Notes: generated by a model not told the origin, from the sequence alone. A stretch of DNA of 64,000 bases from Chitinophagales bacterium (GCA_016787045.1 JAEUVA010000012.1:168182-232181), one strand, 5' to 3'. Shown: positions 30,201 to 39,488, counted from the first letter of the stretch. Made by a program: numbers and translations.

Positions 30201-31079
30201 ATTATCATTCCATGGTAGGTTACCTTCTGTACCAGCTTTGGGGTTCTCTGACCTGATGGTTGCATATATCACATTCCACTTGGTTTCATCTGGCACAGAT
30301 GTCCAGGGTATATCCCGAATTGCCGTAGGAAGAATGAATCTCCCTTCGCCACCGTACAATGCCCAACAAAAAAAACGTAAGTAATCAATATAAGTAGCAT
30401 CAATTTCCACTAACGATTTAGCTTGCCATATATGGTATATGGGTGCACTCTGTCCATCTAAGGCATACTCATCAACTAGCGTTTCGCTGTCTTTATTCAG
30501 TAAATAGTAATGCCTCTGAAAATTATCAGTATCATTCTTAACAAACAACTCAAGCAAATCGTACTTGTTAGAAAAAGGCAGTTCAACTCTCCATACTTGT
30601 TGCTGAGTGGCTGGATATATACTTTTTAAGAGTTTATTGAACAAATGCTCACTCCAATTAAGTGAACTAGTCTTGACAGGCAAAAAGTAATCGCTTGCTC
30701 TACTGCAATCATCAATCACATTATTGGGTCTTGGGCCATTAAACTCTTTATGCAGACGGTCTTTGCTCCATGCAGCTTCATTTCGATTTCCTTCATTAAA
30801 AAAATTTAAATAGTCTATAGCATTACATTCTTTATTAATGGGTATAAAATCATCTAAATCGTCATGTACATATCCTAGCAATAATTTTCCTTCTCCATTT
30901 ACCGATCCTGCAATCTTCACTAACGAGTACTGAACCTCAGATACATCTTCATAATACAACTGTACATCTGGGTCGTCAAAATTTGGGGAAAGCTTCGGGT
31001 ATGCAATTACAGCTAAACGACAAATTAGTTTTTTCTTGAATACATCTGCAAACTGCGTCCAACATGTGTTACTCCACAT
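27252..31079 (-). CDS. large beta-helix protein with C-terminal channel-like membrane domain, family not recognised
   Basis: 1275 residues without signal peptide. Residues 1-345 are a soluble mixed domain (RRHYYLL-type and FFCWALYGGEGRFI segments) that I cannot place. Residues about 385-1110 are a long run of imperfect hydrophobic repeats (GNVNINGADIKGI, VNGDLSISGAHINGI, TTNGDVNLAGVRVKGNI) resembling pentapeptide-like or bactofilin-like beta-helices. Residues about 1110-1160 hold ANMVYVAMRDRVN and YKWVINYGTNVWK, the linker typical of pentapeptide-repeat proteins fused to membrane segments. Then come one strong helix (AVIIWHLWVGLWIALYFQF), a cysteine-bearing loop, a possible pore helix (LALRYAIPSFWGMF) and a last helix (FFAMVFTSVSYFLLSIIGVH). 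The predicted topology is a cytoplasmic sensor on an inner-membrane channel; this is inference. It looks AT-richer than its neighbours and stands alone. Confidence 0.65.
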   Translation of the reverse strand: MWSNTCWTQFADVFKKKLICRLAVIAYPKLSPNFDDPDVQLYYEDVSEVQYSLVKIAGSVNGEGKLLLGYVHDDLDDFIPINKECNAIDYLNFFNEGNRNEAAWSKDRLHKEFNGPRPNNVIDDCSRASDYFLPVKTSSLNWSEHLFNKLLKSIYPATQQQVWRVELPFSNKYDLLELFVKNDTDNFQRHYYLLNKDSETLVDEYALDGQSAPIYHIWQAKSLVEIDATYIDYLRFFCWALYGGEGRFILPTAIRDIPWTSVPDETKWNVIYATIRSENPKAGTEGNLPWNDNDTYRAKAIVCYGEAIFNAWFGINEKDGAVRMVDDEPILGELPMRQDNFATLPLTSNVLPTQIETPHSNVNKSTREENTANLLEITADEFMRILNHSPDVPSNFLVKGEVYITDTTSVEVANVMQTEKVVKYCFFENIVVLHNRVNSLGIHFENCFFNQQFIAKDCHQTKSIQFIRCTFADSTKLKEPEITKKDRRINLENLKTDGSITFKECVVLGEVWAPNMKVGGNVSFEGCRIANSRIIGIDPTLGFDQNEMYYKSMLLQVQSSGDISKPVENGSQRIRVLEQELLVCDNYLHHKPILELSNSQIQGNLSIKQSEENNSITTIAGNVNINGADIKGITALYGLWMIGNLSMKNTLFHEDVQFAGDWLMNAVNFRVSLGYLSMDNSRILGSVYMNNCEFDEGVSLSSVHIESHLEVLATHVNGGDFILNFSHINGMFCAYPRNKFDDYTGRSNFKVNGDLSISGAHINGIRLEAATVLGAIESNTGKFGTISICAGDSISNNKISATTIGGLFFNSIYCEGKINFAGIQIINTSSDSLRKLLEDYQNASFSLVQSKVGGNLLFYSTDLHNFNLTLGNEPHIITKVEYGRISLEGNTIDGYIDLRGIDLDKAIDRNEKFDPTDVYAHGNISINNTGVKLGLDISGIYTTKKTGILSAFNQTEKTAITRISTAKCLCIYLSNLTTNGDVNLAGVRVKGNIIAPQMNVRGTVCLIADNITGLPVKDVAKDTPESKDSFVRAEIGGKVDLTATNAEHVNLDSNNFTGADRKEVRIFLERCLINKLTILTPTPKIDFKNIVVKDWDLNDTSNPRASDGQKYIAVLKSMYPFERSIYVETEIKLRNQSKDDDANMVYVAMRDRVNSEENSVFKRVVNFIYKWVINYGTNVWKAVIIWHLWVGLWIALYFQFSFSSQCVDKVNVCAQWGIVDGIKLALRYAIPSFWGMFNQNFVASNEFFAMVFTSVSYFLLSIIGVHLAAKFLRKH

Positions 31080-31155
31080 ATATACTTGTTTAGCTTAAAT
31101 GTAACATAGATGTTTTAGATGTCAAGAATCAAAAATGCAAAGTAGACAAGATGCT

Positions 31156-33471
31156 TTACCGCAGCAGCGTAAAATTCCCTTTCCAATCTTGCCACTCGCC
31201 ATCTTTAAAACGATAACGGCATTGGTAGGTGTAAACTTCTATTGGTTGTGGTGTGTACTTGTAAGTGCCATCCCAACCTTCGTTTGCTATGGTAGAAATA
31301 AAAATTCGTTCGCCCCATCGGTTGTATACTTCCAAAGAATAATCTGTGAGGTCAAACGAAAACTTGGGTCTAAAAAGATCATTAGCACCATCACCGTTAG
31401 GCGAAAATGCCGTAGGAAAATAGATATAGCTTTCGCATTCGGTTTTTCCAATGTTGATTGATGTACTGTCTATGCAACCTGCAGCATCGGTTACAGTAAG
31501 TGAGTAACTTCCTTTAACAGCATTAGCCAATATTGAGTCAATGCTATTGTTAGACCATAAATAAGTAAAGGGTGCGTTTTGTCCGTTTGCAATGGCTACC
31601 GCACTTCCATCGTTTGTACCAAAGCAACTCACATCACTTATATTTGTTATGTATATACTAATTCCGGATGTATTATCTATTGATACAACACCACTCACAC
31701 TGCACGCTGCTCCATCAGTAACCGTTACGCTGTAGTTTCCTTCTGCCGCTCCAAGCAGCAGATTAGTAGTTGCTCCATTGCTCCATGTAAACACAAATGG
31801 TGCGGTTCCATTGGTTATCACTACAAACGCGCTACCTTTTTGTTGAAAACAAGTATCGGGTGTGGTACTGATGTTCAAAAACGGACCCGATATACTGCCC
31901 ACTATACCGCTGGTAGCTGCACTGCATCCTGCTGCATCGGTTACAGAAACAGCGTAACTACCGGATGGAACGTTTATTAGCGCAGCTGTACTTGCTGCCG
32001 TGCTCCACAAATAAGTGTAAGGCGCTACACCTCCGTTAGGCAACACTAAAATACTTCCCTTTTGCTGAGAACATGTATCAGGAATAATCAGCATATTTAT
32101 CAGTAAACTTTGATTGACATCTGACACCACTGCTGATGTGGTGGCACTACACGAATTAACAGATGTTACAGTTACTGTGTAGCTACCGGCAGCCGTATTT
32201 AAAACGGTAGAAGTAGTTTGCCCGTTACTCCATTGGTAGCTGTATGGAGTACCCCCTCCAGTGGCTGTTACAGTAACGCTTCCTTTTTGTTGAGAACAAG
32301 TATCTGGTGTACTTTGTGTATTCAATACTAAACCCAAATTACTGCTTCCAACAACCACACTAGTTGTTGCGCTGCAAGCATTGGCTGAGGTAGCCGTAAC
32401 AGTGTACGTTCCGGCAGTGAGATTATATGCAGAGTCGTTCAGCTGCTGCGGAGAAGTGCTCCACAAATAATTTACTGCCGAAGATACATTTGAAATAAAT
32501 GCAATTCCATCTGATGACCCCGGGCAACTGGTATTTACGCTTGCTGCCTGCGGGTCTAATATTTGTATTTGATTACTTACAGATACCGGAGCATTGCATG
32601 GCCCTGCGGCTGCAAATGTGATGTTGTATATGCCTGGTGAGGCATACGTGTGTGTAGCAGTATTTCCTGTGGTGGTTTGTCCATCGCCAAAATTCCATTG
32701 TAAATTGGTTGGACATTGGGTAGTAGTGGCCGTAAGCGAAACGGTGTTGCTGTTTACACAGTTGTAAGAAATAGTAGCAGAAATAGCAGGTGCTTCGCCT
32801 ATATATATATCATCAAAAGCTAATCCATCGTAGGCATTGCATTGCGTACCTGCACCAAAAGCAAAACGAAAAGTTACGTTGGGCTCACCTGCCAAATAAC
32901 TAATACAGTGTTTGGCAATTTTCCAGCCATTGCTACCATTTCCACCTTGGCAACTACCTGAAGTACTTTGTACGTTTCCGCTCCAGCCGTCCTTAGGGCT
33001 GGCAAGTGTGGTAAGGTAAGTTACCGATGGTGTGTTAAACCAATTGGCATTCATACAATTGGTAGGGTCGGTAATGCTGCCCACATTAGTCCATGTACTG
33101 CCTCCGTTCAGCGAATACTGAAAAGTAGCGCCATCATACGTTTTTTCGGTTTCCCAAAATATAGCAAATTGTATGAATGGATATTGCAGGTTAGTGAAAT
33201 CAAAACAGGGGCTTTGAACGTAGCTTCGCGCTCCTAATGCGTAAAAAGAAGCAGTAAGCCCACCGGTTATCCAGCATTTATTTCCGCTAAATGCACTATT
33301 GATTACCGGTTTAGCAGGCGCACCCCATGCCCAGTCATTACCGGTGCCACCGCTTACCCAATTGCCATTGTTTAGCTCAAAATCTTCGTTGTACGGAAAA
33401 GTATTGATGCACTGTGCGTTAGATAACAAAGCAAACCCAACTAAAAATAAAGCGGTAAAGAACCGTAGCAT
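31156..33471 (-). CDS. T9SS type B secreted protein with PKD and SprB-like repeats
   Basis: 771 residues. A signal peptide (ending LLSNAQ) is followed by a jelly-roll/MAM-like domain to about residue 210 (FPYNEDFELNNGNWVSGG, GLAFDDIYIGEAP). A PKD domain occupies about 225-300 (LQWNFGDGQTTTGN, THTYASPGIYNITF). Five SprB-like repeats follow at about 305-675, three of them opening with PDTC.QQKGS. The type B sorting domain at the C-terminus carries IYFPTAFSPNGDGANDLF and VYNRWGERIF. It would be exported by T9SS and attached to the cell surface. It stands alone, divergent from the lipid-kinase gene; no SprF partner adjoins it. Confidence 0.87.
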   Translation of the reverse strand: MLRFFTALFLVGFALLSNAQCINTFPYNEDFELNNGNWVSGGTGNDWAWGAPAKPVINSAFSGNKCWITGGLTASFYALGARSYVQSPCFDFTNLQYPFIQFAIFWETEKTYDGATFQYSLNGGSTWTNVGSITDPTNCMNANWFNTPSVTYLTTLASPKDGWSGNVQSTSGSCQGGNGSNGWKIAKHCISYLAGEPNVTFRFAFGAGTQCNAYDGLAFDDIYIGEAPAISATISYNCVNSNTVSLTATTTQCPTNLQWNFGDGQTTTGNTATHTYASPGIYNITFAAAGPCNAPVSVSNQIQILDPQAASVNTSCPGSSDGIAFISNVSSAVNYLWSTSPQQLNDSAYNLTAGTYTVTATSANACSATTSVVVGSSNLGLVLNTQSTPDTCSQQKGSVTVTATGGGTPYSYQWSNGQTTSTVLNTAAGSYTVTVTSVNSCSATTSAVVSDVNQSLLINMLIIPDTCSQQKGSILVLPNGGVAPYTYLWSTAASTAALINVPSGSYAVSVTDAAGCSAATSGIVGSISGPFLNISTTPDTCFQQKGSAFVVITNGTAPFVFTWSNGATTNLLLGAAEGNYSVTVTDGAACSVSGVVSIDNTSGISIYITNISDVSCFGTNDGSAVAIANGQNAPFTYLWSNNSIDSILANAVKGSYSLTVTDAAGCIDSTSINIGKTECESYIYFPTAFSPNGDGANDLFRPKFSFDLTDYSLEVYNRWGERIFISTIANEGWDGTYKYTPQPIEVYTYQCRYRFKDGEWQDWKGNFTLLR

Positions 33472-33525
33472 TTATAGAAAAATGAACTGCAAATAAAGCG
33501 AAACCTGCCCAATACACCGCACAAA

Positions 33526-33554
33526 TTGTGTTATTAAAAAGATAACTAAACTTG
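33526..33554 (+). promoter_or_regulatory. candidate promoter of the lipid kinase-bshC-ligA operon
   Basis: TTG at 33526-33528, an 18-nt spacer, then TAAACTTG at 33547-33554. This is one mismatch from TAnnTTTG. It ends 16 nt before the ATG of the kinase gene. It lies in the divergent gap, so only the rightward direction is proposed. Confidence 0.4.
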
Positions 33555-33570
33555 CACCCTACTACGAGTC

Positions 33571-34476
33571 ATGGAGGAGAAGAAAAAAATAATGTTCATC
33601 ATCAATCCCATTTCGGGGGTGTACAAAAAGAAGAACATACCCGAAAAAATTGCGCGATACATTGACTATGTAAAGTACGATTACACCATCCGGTTTACAC
33701 AATATGCAGGGCACGCCACACTCATAGCACAACAAGCGGTGGCCGAGGGCTACCATGTGTGTGTGGCGGTGGGCGGAGACGGCAGCATAAATGAAGTGGC
33801 ACAAAGTTTAATTGGCACTGAAACTGCCTTGGGCGTAATTCCTTATGGTTCCGGCAACGGTTTTGCCACACACCTCAAAATACCCCCACGCGATGCCGAG
33901 GGAGCGTTAAAAGTGTTGAACACCGGAAAGGTGGTGAAAATAGATTTGATAAAATCCAATATTCGCTATGTGGTGAGCAATGCCGGGTTTGGTATAGACA
34001 GTAGTGTTGCTCGCAGATTTCACCATCATGCCATTCGCGGACTCGCCTCGTATGCGTGGGCGGTAGTAAAAGAACTATTGCTGTACTTCAAACCCTTTGA
34101 AGCTAAAGTGGAGATTGATGATGTAGTGCTGGAAAAAGAATTTTTCCTTTTTACCGCTTTCAACTCTAATCAATATGGATACGACTACGCAGTGTTCCCT
34201 TTCACCAGTATGAAAGACGGTGTAATGGATGTGATTGTGATGAATCGCTTTCCGGTGTGGAAGTTGTTTTACATTGTTGCCTGCTTGATGCTGAAACGTG
34301 CCGATTTGATTAAGGAAGCCGAAAGCTACCGTGCCAAGCGAATTAAAATACACGGCAGTAAAAAAATGGTGTACCAGTTTGATGGCGACTCAGTAATTTG
34401 GCATGATGATGTAATTTTTGAAGCCGTACCACAGTGCATAAACATGATAGTGCCCGAAGGGCTAAACTCATATTAA
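33571..34476 (+). CDS. diacylglycerol/lipid kinase family protein (YegS/DagK fold)
   Basis: 301 residues. The N-terminus IMFIINPISGVYKKKNIPEK, the nucleotide motif CVAVGGDGSINEVAQSLIG and IPYGSGNGFATHLKIP are diagnostic of the DAGK catalytic domain. The C-terminal half is the beta-rich lipid-kinase domain (VDLIKSN-like strand, SNAGFGIDSSVARRFH, YQFDGDSV). It phosphorylates a lipid hydroxyl, diacylglycerol or similar, at the inner membrane. bshC starts 9 bp after its stop, and ligA follows. There is no membrane helix, as usual for this soluble type. Confidence 0.9.
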   Translation: MEEKKKIMFIINPISGVYKKKNIPEKIARYIDYVKYDYTIRFTQYAGHATLIAQQAVAEGYHVCVAVGGDGSINEVAQSLIGTETALGVIPYGSGNGFATHLKIPPRDAEGALKVLNTGKVVKIDLIKSNIRYVVSNAGFGIDSSVARRFHHHAIRGLASYAWAVVKELLLYFKPFEAKVEIDDVVLEKEFFLFTAFNSNQYGYDYAVFPFTSMKDGVMDVIVMNRFPVWKLFYIVACLMLKRADLIKEAESYRAKRIKIHGSKKMVYQFDGDSVIWHDDVIFEAVPQCINMIVPEGLNSY

Positions 34477-34485
34477 ACTTCGCTC

Positions 34486-36063
34486 ATGCAGTTACTGGCA
34501 TCTATTCCGCTTACTGAACTTTCGCTATTGCCCGCACTTGTTAATGACTATATACAAAATCATAACACGGTTAAAACCCTCTATCAACATTATCCTTCTA
34601 TTGAATCGTTTAAAGATGTAATAGCAGCTAAAAAAAATCAACCGATAAATAGGGCGCAATTGGCAAGTGTGTTAACAGAGCAATACACTTTGTTACCAAA
34701 AAATGATTTAGTAGCTGCCAATATTTCGGCATTATCCAGCGAAAATACTTTCACTGTTACTGCCGCGCATCAGCCCTGCTTGTTTTTGGGGCCACTGTAT
34801 AATATTTACAAAATTTGCCATGTCATAAAATTGGCGCAGCAACTTTCGCAACAGTACCCTAAGTATACATTTGTACCCGTGTTTTGGCTCGGCACCGAAG
34901 ATCATGATATAGAAGAACTGAGCCACACTTACTTCAATGGCGAAAAATTAGTTTGGGAGAATCCGGGCACCGGAGCATCCGGCAAGTGGAGTACCTCTTC
35001 GCTGGCTCAATTACAAAAAGAAGGAAACTGGAATACCGGCAATGTTGCGATAGATGAAATACTGCAACGAGCTTTGAGTTCATGCTCTACATTTGATGGA
35101 TTTACACAATATGTAATTCATGAATTATTCAAAGATTATGGTTTAGTAGTTTTAGATCAAAATCATCAGCAACTCAAAAAACAGTTTGCTGCTGTGATGG
35201 CAGATGAAATTTTTAATCAACGTGCGCAGCAAATATTGCAACCCACAGTAAATTTTTTAGAGCAGCATTACAAAGCCCAGGCCAAGCCACGTGATATTAA
35301 TTTCTTTTACCTCAGCCATAACTCGCGCGAGCGAATATTGTTTGACTCATCAACTCATTCATATACGGTTAACAATACTCCTTTCCGCTTCGCTAAAGAA
35401 GAATTAGCGAATCAAATAGCGAACCATCCGGAGTGCTTTAGTCCCAATGTAATATTGCGCCCGCTGTACCAAGAAATGGTATTACCCAACTTAGCATTTG
35501 TGGGCGGTGCCGGTGAGTTGAGCTACTGGTTAGAACTGAAACCGTTATTTGATTATTATGATGTTCCATATCCGGTTCAAGTACTTCGCAACTCTGCTAC
35601 CATATTAACTACAACTTCCAAGCGCAAGGCAGATAAAACTGGGTTACCTATAACGCAATTTTTCAGTCCGCTTGATACGCTGATAAAAACTTACATTCAA
35701 CAAAACACGAGCACAGACTTGTTGCTTGAAGAAGAAAAAGTGCGTTTGGCAATATTGTTTGATACAGTAATTGCAAAAGCAGAAGCTGCTGATGTAACCC
35801 TAAAAAACAGTGCCGCTGCCGAGAAGCAAAAAGCGCTTAGCGCAATTGAAAATATTGCTTCAAAAATGCTAAAAGCAGAAAAGCGAAAACAAGAAACAGC
35901 CCTCCAACAAATTCAATCTGTACATGAAACAGTCTGGCCGGGTGGAGTATTGCAAGAACGCAGAGAAAATTTTATTCCCTTTTACAACGAAGAATTAATT
36001 CCTTCTTTGATTGACAGTTTTGATGCTTTTTGCCCCGCTATGCACGTTTTTGCACACCAATAG
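34486..36063 (+). CDS. bshC: putative cysteine ligase BshC (bacillithiol synthesis)
   Basis: 525 residues, close to the family's usual 530-540. VTAAHQPCLFLGPLYNIYKI and FVPVFWLGTEDHDIEELSHT form the HQxGxFxGPxYxxYK and ED.D..E nucleotide-binding regions of BshC. NVILRPLYQEMVLPNLAFVG and GGAGELSYW follow, then a C-terminal coiled coil (about 400-470) and a closing VWPGGVLQERRENFIPF. BshC adds cysteine to glucosaminyl-malate in the last step of bacillithiol synthesis. bshA and bshB are not in the window. It is co-transcribed with the lipid kinase (9 bp) and probably with ligA (18 bp). Confidence 0.93.
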   Translation: MQLLASIPLTELSLLPALVNDYIQNHNTVKTLYQHYPSIESFKDVIAAKKNQPINRAQLASVLTEQYTLLPKNDLVAANISALSSENTFTVTAAHQPCLFLGPLYNIYKICHVIKLAQQLSQQYPKYTFVPVFWLGTEDHDIEELSHTYFNGEKLVWENPGTGASGKWSTSSLAQLQKEGNWNTGNVAIDEILQRALSSCSTFDGFTQYVIHELFKDYGLVVLDQNHQQLKKQFAAVMADEIFNQRAQQILQPTVNFLEQHYKAQAKPRDINFFYLSHNSRERILFDSSTHSYTVNNTPFRFAKEELANQIANHPECFSPNVILRPLYQEMVLPNLAFVGGAGELSYWLELKPLFDYYDVPYPVQVLRNSATILTTTSKRKADKTGLPITQFFSPLDTLIKTYIQQNTSTDLLLEEEKVRLAILFDTVIAKAEAADVTLKNSAAAEKQKALSAIENIASKMLKAEKRKQETALQQIQSVHETVWPGGVLQERRENFIPFYNEELIPSLIDSFDAFCPAMHVFAHQ

Positions 36064-36081
36064 CAAGTATATTTACAACCT

Positions 36082-38181
36082 ATGTATTCTATAGAAGAAC
36101 AGCAAAAGTTTAATGCATTAACACAAAAACTTTTAGGCAAAAGTGTTTACTTGGCTTTACCCGAGTTCATACAAGATTTGCGCAATACCATCAACTACCA
36201 CGACTGGCGCTACTATGTACTCAGCGAGCCGGTAATCACCGATTATGATTACGATAAACTGTTTGCAGTACTGAAACGGATAGAGTCTGCAAATCCATCT
36301 CTACAAACACCTGACTCTCCCACGCAGCGTGTAGCGCGGGGTTTAACCAGCGAATTTGAGTCTGTACAACACTTGGCGGCTATGCTCTCGTTAGAAAACA
36401 GCTACAACCAAGGAGATTTAAATGACTTTGACAGAAAGACAAAAGAACTCACTAACACTGAGCATACGGAGTATTGTGTAGAGCCAAAGTTTGATGGCAG
36501 CAGTATTGCCTTGGTGTATGAAAATGATTTACTCGTTCGTGCAGCCACGCGTGGCGATGGCACTGCGGGTGATGACATTACGAATAATGCCAAAGCACTG
36601 CCTTCTATTCCCCTTCGTGCTCCATTTTCAAAATACGGCATTCACAAAATTGAGATACGCGGAGAGGTAATTATACAACGCAGCGTGTTTGAAAAAATGA
36701 ATGAAGAGCGAAAGCGAAAAGGCGAAAAAGTTTTTCAAAACGCGCGCAATACCGCATCGGGTTCGCTGCGCACTAAAGACCCAAATGAATCAAGAGCACG
36801 AAACTTAGAGGCCATCTTATATCACATCAGTTTTGCAGAGGATGCCGGTGGCAACAATTTATTAAAAGAAAAATTAGTATCTCACTTCCACTGTATTGAA
36901 ATACTGTATAACTGTGGATTCAAAACTCCTATTCATGAAATGAGGGTTTGCCAAAATATTGATGATGTGCACCTCTTTATTCAAACGTGGGATAGCAAAC
37001 GACACATATTTAATATCGATACCGATGGCATGGTAGTGAAAGTAAACTCACTGCAACAACAGCAGCAGTGCGGCAGCACTACGCACCATCCGCGCTGGGC
37101 TATTGCTTACAAATTTGCCGCCAAGCAAGCCCATAGCAAACTGCTTAAAGTAGAATTTCAGGTAGGTAGAACCGGTGCCGTGACCCCAGTTGCAAAAATA
37201 GAACCTGTACCACTTGCCGGTGTAACTATTTCGTCCATCTCCCTACATAATGAAGATTTTATTTCTGAAAAAGACATTAAAATAAATGATACTGTAATTG
37301 TAGAGCGGGCTGGAGAAGTAATTCCGTACATTGTTGGTGTGGTAGAAACCTTGCGCACCGGTGCAGAATATCCGGTTGATTTTCCGCGCCAATGCCCCTC
37401 GTGCAATTCACCATTAATAAAACCGGATGAAGAAGCCGTGTGGCGTTGTGATAATGCCGATTGCCCGGCACAAACCGAAGAAAGAGTGATTCATTATGTT
37501 TCTAAAGATGCTATGGATATAGACGGCTGCGGACGAGAAACAGTGATAGAGTTTATTCAACGCGGTTATATCAAAACTATTGAAGACTTGTATCGCTTGC
37601 CGTACGAACAAATATTGGGGTTAGAGGGCTGGAAAGAAAAATCGGTCAATAATTTAAAGGCCGGTATAGAAGATTCTAAAAACCGTCCACTCTGGCGGTT
37701 GCTGAATGCCTTGGGCATTAGACATGTGGGAGTTACCACATCTAAAGATATTTCTAATCACATTCATAGCATTTTTGATTTAGCAAAAATGAGTGTAGAT
37801 GACTTAACAAATATTGAAGGTATAGGCCCCAAAGTAGCTCAAAGCATAGTGGGCTTTTTTCATAATTCCGGAAATACTCATTTGCTCGAAGAATTACATG
37901 CCTTAGGCGTAAATACCATTAACAGAGCAGAAGATGCGCGTAGTAAAAACAATAAGTTAGAAGGAAAAACATTTCTATTTACCGGCTCTTTGCAGCAGTT
38001 TACCCGCGACCGCGCCAAGCAACTAGTAGAAGAAAATGGAGGAAAATTACTCAGTGGTGTTTCTGCCAACCTCAACTATTTAGTAGTTGGCGAAGATGCC
38101 GGAAGTAAATTGGCAAAAGCGCAGAAGATACCCTCTATAATTGTGCTGAGCGAAGATGATTTTTTAAATATGATTGCGTAG
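36082..38181 (+). CDS. ligA: NAD-dependent DNA ligase LigA
   Basis: 699 residues with the full domain order. Domain Ia holds the NMN-binding YYVLSEPVITDYDYDKL segment. The adenylation domain carries the nucleophile lysine in VEPKFDGSS (K136). An OB fold follows (VGRTGAVTPVAKIEP). The four-cysteine zinc finger is CPSCNSPLI followed by CDNADCPAQ. Helix-hairpin-helix repeats come next (NIEGIGPKVAQSIVGFF), then a C-terminal BRCT domain (FLFTGSLQQFTRDRAKQLVE). The enzyme seals nicks in replication and repair. A short loop, NSLQQQQQCGSTTHH at about residues 322-336, contains a Gln run not usual in the family. Confidence 0.97.
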   Translation: MYSIEEQQKFNALTQKLLGKSVYLALPEFIQDLRNTINYHDWRYYVLSEPVITDYDYDKLFAVLKRIESANPSLQTPDSPTQRVARGLTSEFESVQHLAAMLSLENSYNQGDLNDFDRKTKELTNTEHTEYCVEPKFDGSSIALVYENDLLVRAATRGDGTAGDDITNNAKALPSIPLRAPFSKYGIHKIEIRGEVIIQRSVFEKMNEERKRKGEKVFQNARNTASGSLRTKDPNESRARNLEAILYHISFAEDAGGNNLLKEKLVSHFHCIEILYNCGFKTPIHEMRVCQNIDDVHLFIQTWDSKRHIFNIDTDGMVVKVNSLQQQQQCGSTTHHPRWAIAYKFAAKQAHSKLLKVEFQVGRTGAVTPVAKIEPVPLAGVTISSISLHNEDFISEKDIKINDTVIVERAGEVIPYIVGVVETLRTGAEYPVDFPRQCPSCNSPLIKPDEEAVWRCDNADCPAQTEERVIHYVSKDAMDIDGCGRETVIEFIQRGYIKTIEDLYRLPYEQILGLEGWKEKSVNNLKAGIEDSKNRPLWRLLNALGIRHVGVTTSKDISNHIHSIFDLAKMSVDDLTNIEGIGPKVAQSIVGFFHNSGNTHLLEELHALGVNTINRAEDARSKNNKLEGKTFLFTGSLQQFTRDRAKQLVEENGGKLLSGVSANLNYLVVGEDAGSKLAKAQKIPSIIVLSEDDFLNMIA

Positions 38182-38336
38182 CCAATCTGCATCACTGGTA
38201 ACAGCTTCTGTTTTTCGCTAAAAAGTAAGTTTTCATTTGTAAGCATGGGCAGCATCATAATTAGCCATCATTAGCTACACGTAATTTCCTAAAACAGATG
38301 ATTATATTTTGCAATAAACCATGTAACTACGCCTCA

Positions 38337-39488
38337 TCAGTTCACCTTTATTGCTACAATCCGTGCATTGCGTATATAGCCGGGGTAAGTAGCACTGTAG
38401 CCACTATACTTTATGTTAACTGTTGTAGCGCTTGCATAAGTTACATACACCGTGTGCGACACTGGCACATAGCTCGATTGGGTAGAGCTGCTACCGTCTA
38501 ATGCCGGCCAACCCTGGGCAAAAGTGGTGGTGCCATCATCAAACTGATATTGTGCGCACCCAGCATTGCACTTACCGGATAGCTCTGCCGAGAAAGTGAT
38601 CACATACGTGCCTGCACTAAGCGCCTGAGAAACTTTAGTAACCAACGCTGTACTGTTTGCCGGCCCCGATTGTGCAGTGCTGGCATTTTGATTCACCACT
38701 AAAGAACCACCGGCCGGACCGGTAGCACCAGTTTCTCCCTGCAAGCCCGTAGCACCTTGTGGCCCTGTAGCACCTGTACTTCCATTAGCGCCAGTTGCAC
38801 CTGCTACTCCGTTTGCACCTGTGGCTCCTGTAGCTCCGATACCGGTTGGGCCTTGTGCGCCTGTAGCTCCTGTGGCGCCAGTTACACCGTCATTTCCTGT
38901 GGCACCAGTTGCTCCTGTCACTCCTGTAGCTCCTGTAGCTCCGCTACCGGATGGGCCTTGTGCGCCTGTAGCTCCAGTGGCACCCGTTGCACCATCGTTT
39001 CCATTAGCACCAGTTACGCCTGTTACTCCTGTAGCTCCGGTGGCGCCTGTAGCACCCGTTGGCCCGTTGCCATTGCCCGATGTTGCAGCATATAGTGCAT
39101 ACGGCACACTAAGCAATTGTGTAGTGCCCATATCAATAGGGATTGATCCTCCTCCAAGATCTATTTCTACCTGCAAATATTTACTTCCTGCAGCCCAATT
39201 AATTCCTGTGAAAGTGCCAGAAGTTGGGGTTCCACTTCCTATGGATACAGTAAACAAACCAAACTGATTGGTGGTAGCATGATTGGTTTCCTGATATTCT
39301 ATTGTACCTATAGGGGAGCCGGCATGTATGCTAAATCGTAAAAATACTTGTTGGTTAACAATCGTTGCCCCATTGGCATTACGGGCAATGGCTTGGTAAT
39401 TCATACTCTGCGGAACTTGTGCCGTAAGCGAGATTGTTATGCCTGCAAAACATGCAATGGCTAGTAAAAAAAGAAGTGTTTTTTTCAT
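38337..39488 (-). CDS. secreted collagen-like (GXT-repeat) protein
   Basis: 383 residues. A signal peptide ([20 protein letters not shown], ending LTAQ) is followed by an N-terminal domain at about residues 25-140 ([32 protein letters not shown]) that recurs in Bacteroidota surface proteins. Residues about 142-260 are an uninterrupted run of about 39 Gly-X-Y triplets, mostly GAT/GVT/GPT, which should form a collagen-like triple helix. The C-terminal domain (about 265-383) is a beta-rich globular tip like those of tumour-necrosis-factor-type or phage-fibre heads. No T9SS sorting domain is seen. It probably forms surface or secreted fibres. It converges with ligA and no clear terminator lies between them. 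Confidence 0.75.
   Translation of the reverse strand: MKKTLLFLLAIACFAGITISLTAQVPQSMNYQAIARNANGATIVNQQVFLRFSIHAGSPIGTIEYQETNHATTNQFGLFTVSIGSGTPTSGTFTGINWAAGSKYLQVEIDLGGGSIPIDMGTTQLLSVPYALYAATSGNGNGPTGATGATGATGVTGVTGANGNDGATGATGATGAQGPSGSGATGATGVTGATGATGNDGVTGATGATGAQGPTGIGATGATGANGVAGATGANGSTGATGPQGATGLQGETGATGPAGGSLVVNQNASTAQSGPANSTALVTKVSQALSAGTYVITFSAELSGKCNAGCAQYQFDDGTTTFAQGWPALDGSSSTQSSYVPVSHTVYVTYASATTVNIKYSGYSATYPGYIRNARIVAIKVN
38711..39066 (-). repeat. 9-bp triplet repeats encoding the Gly-X-Thr collagen-like stretch
   Basis: About 39 tandem 9-bp units encode Gly-X-Y, with Thr as the commonest Y residue ([19 protein letters not shown]). Larger blocks repeat inside, e.g. GATGAQGP occurs at least twice about 90 bp apart. 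This array is prone to slippage and length variation. Frames on the opposite strand stay open only because of the repeat. Confidence 0.85.

Noticed and set aside
27252..31079. Caspase-, TIR- or CARF-type defence protein
   Set aside because: No catalytic His/Cys, TIR or CARF motif could be seen in the N-terminal domain; only the beta-helix and membrane parts are evident.
38757..39267. Cys- or Pro-rich ORFs on the forward strand across the collagen-like gene
   Set aside because: Antisense shadows of the 9-bp repeat; the reverse-strand gene has signal peptide and domains.
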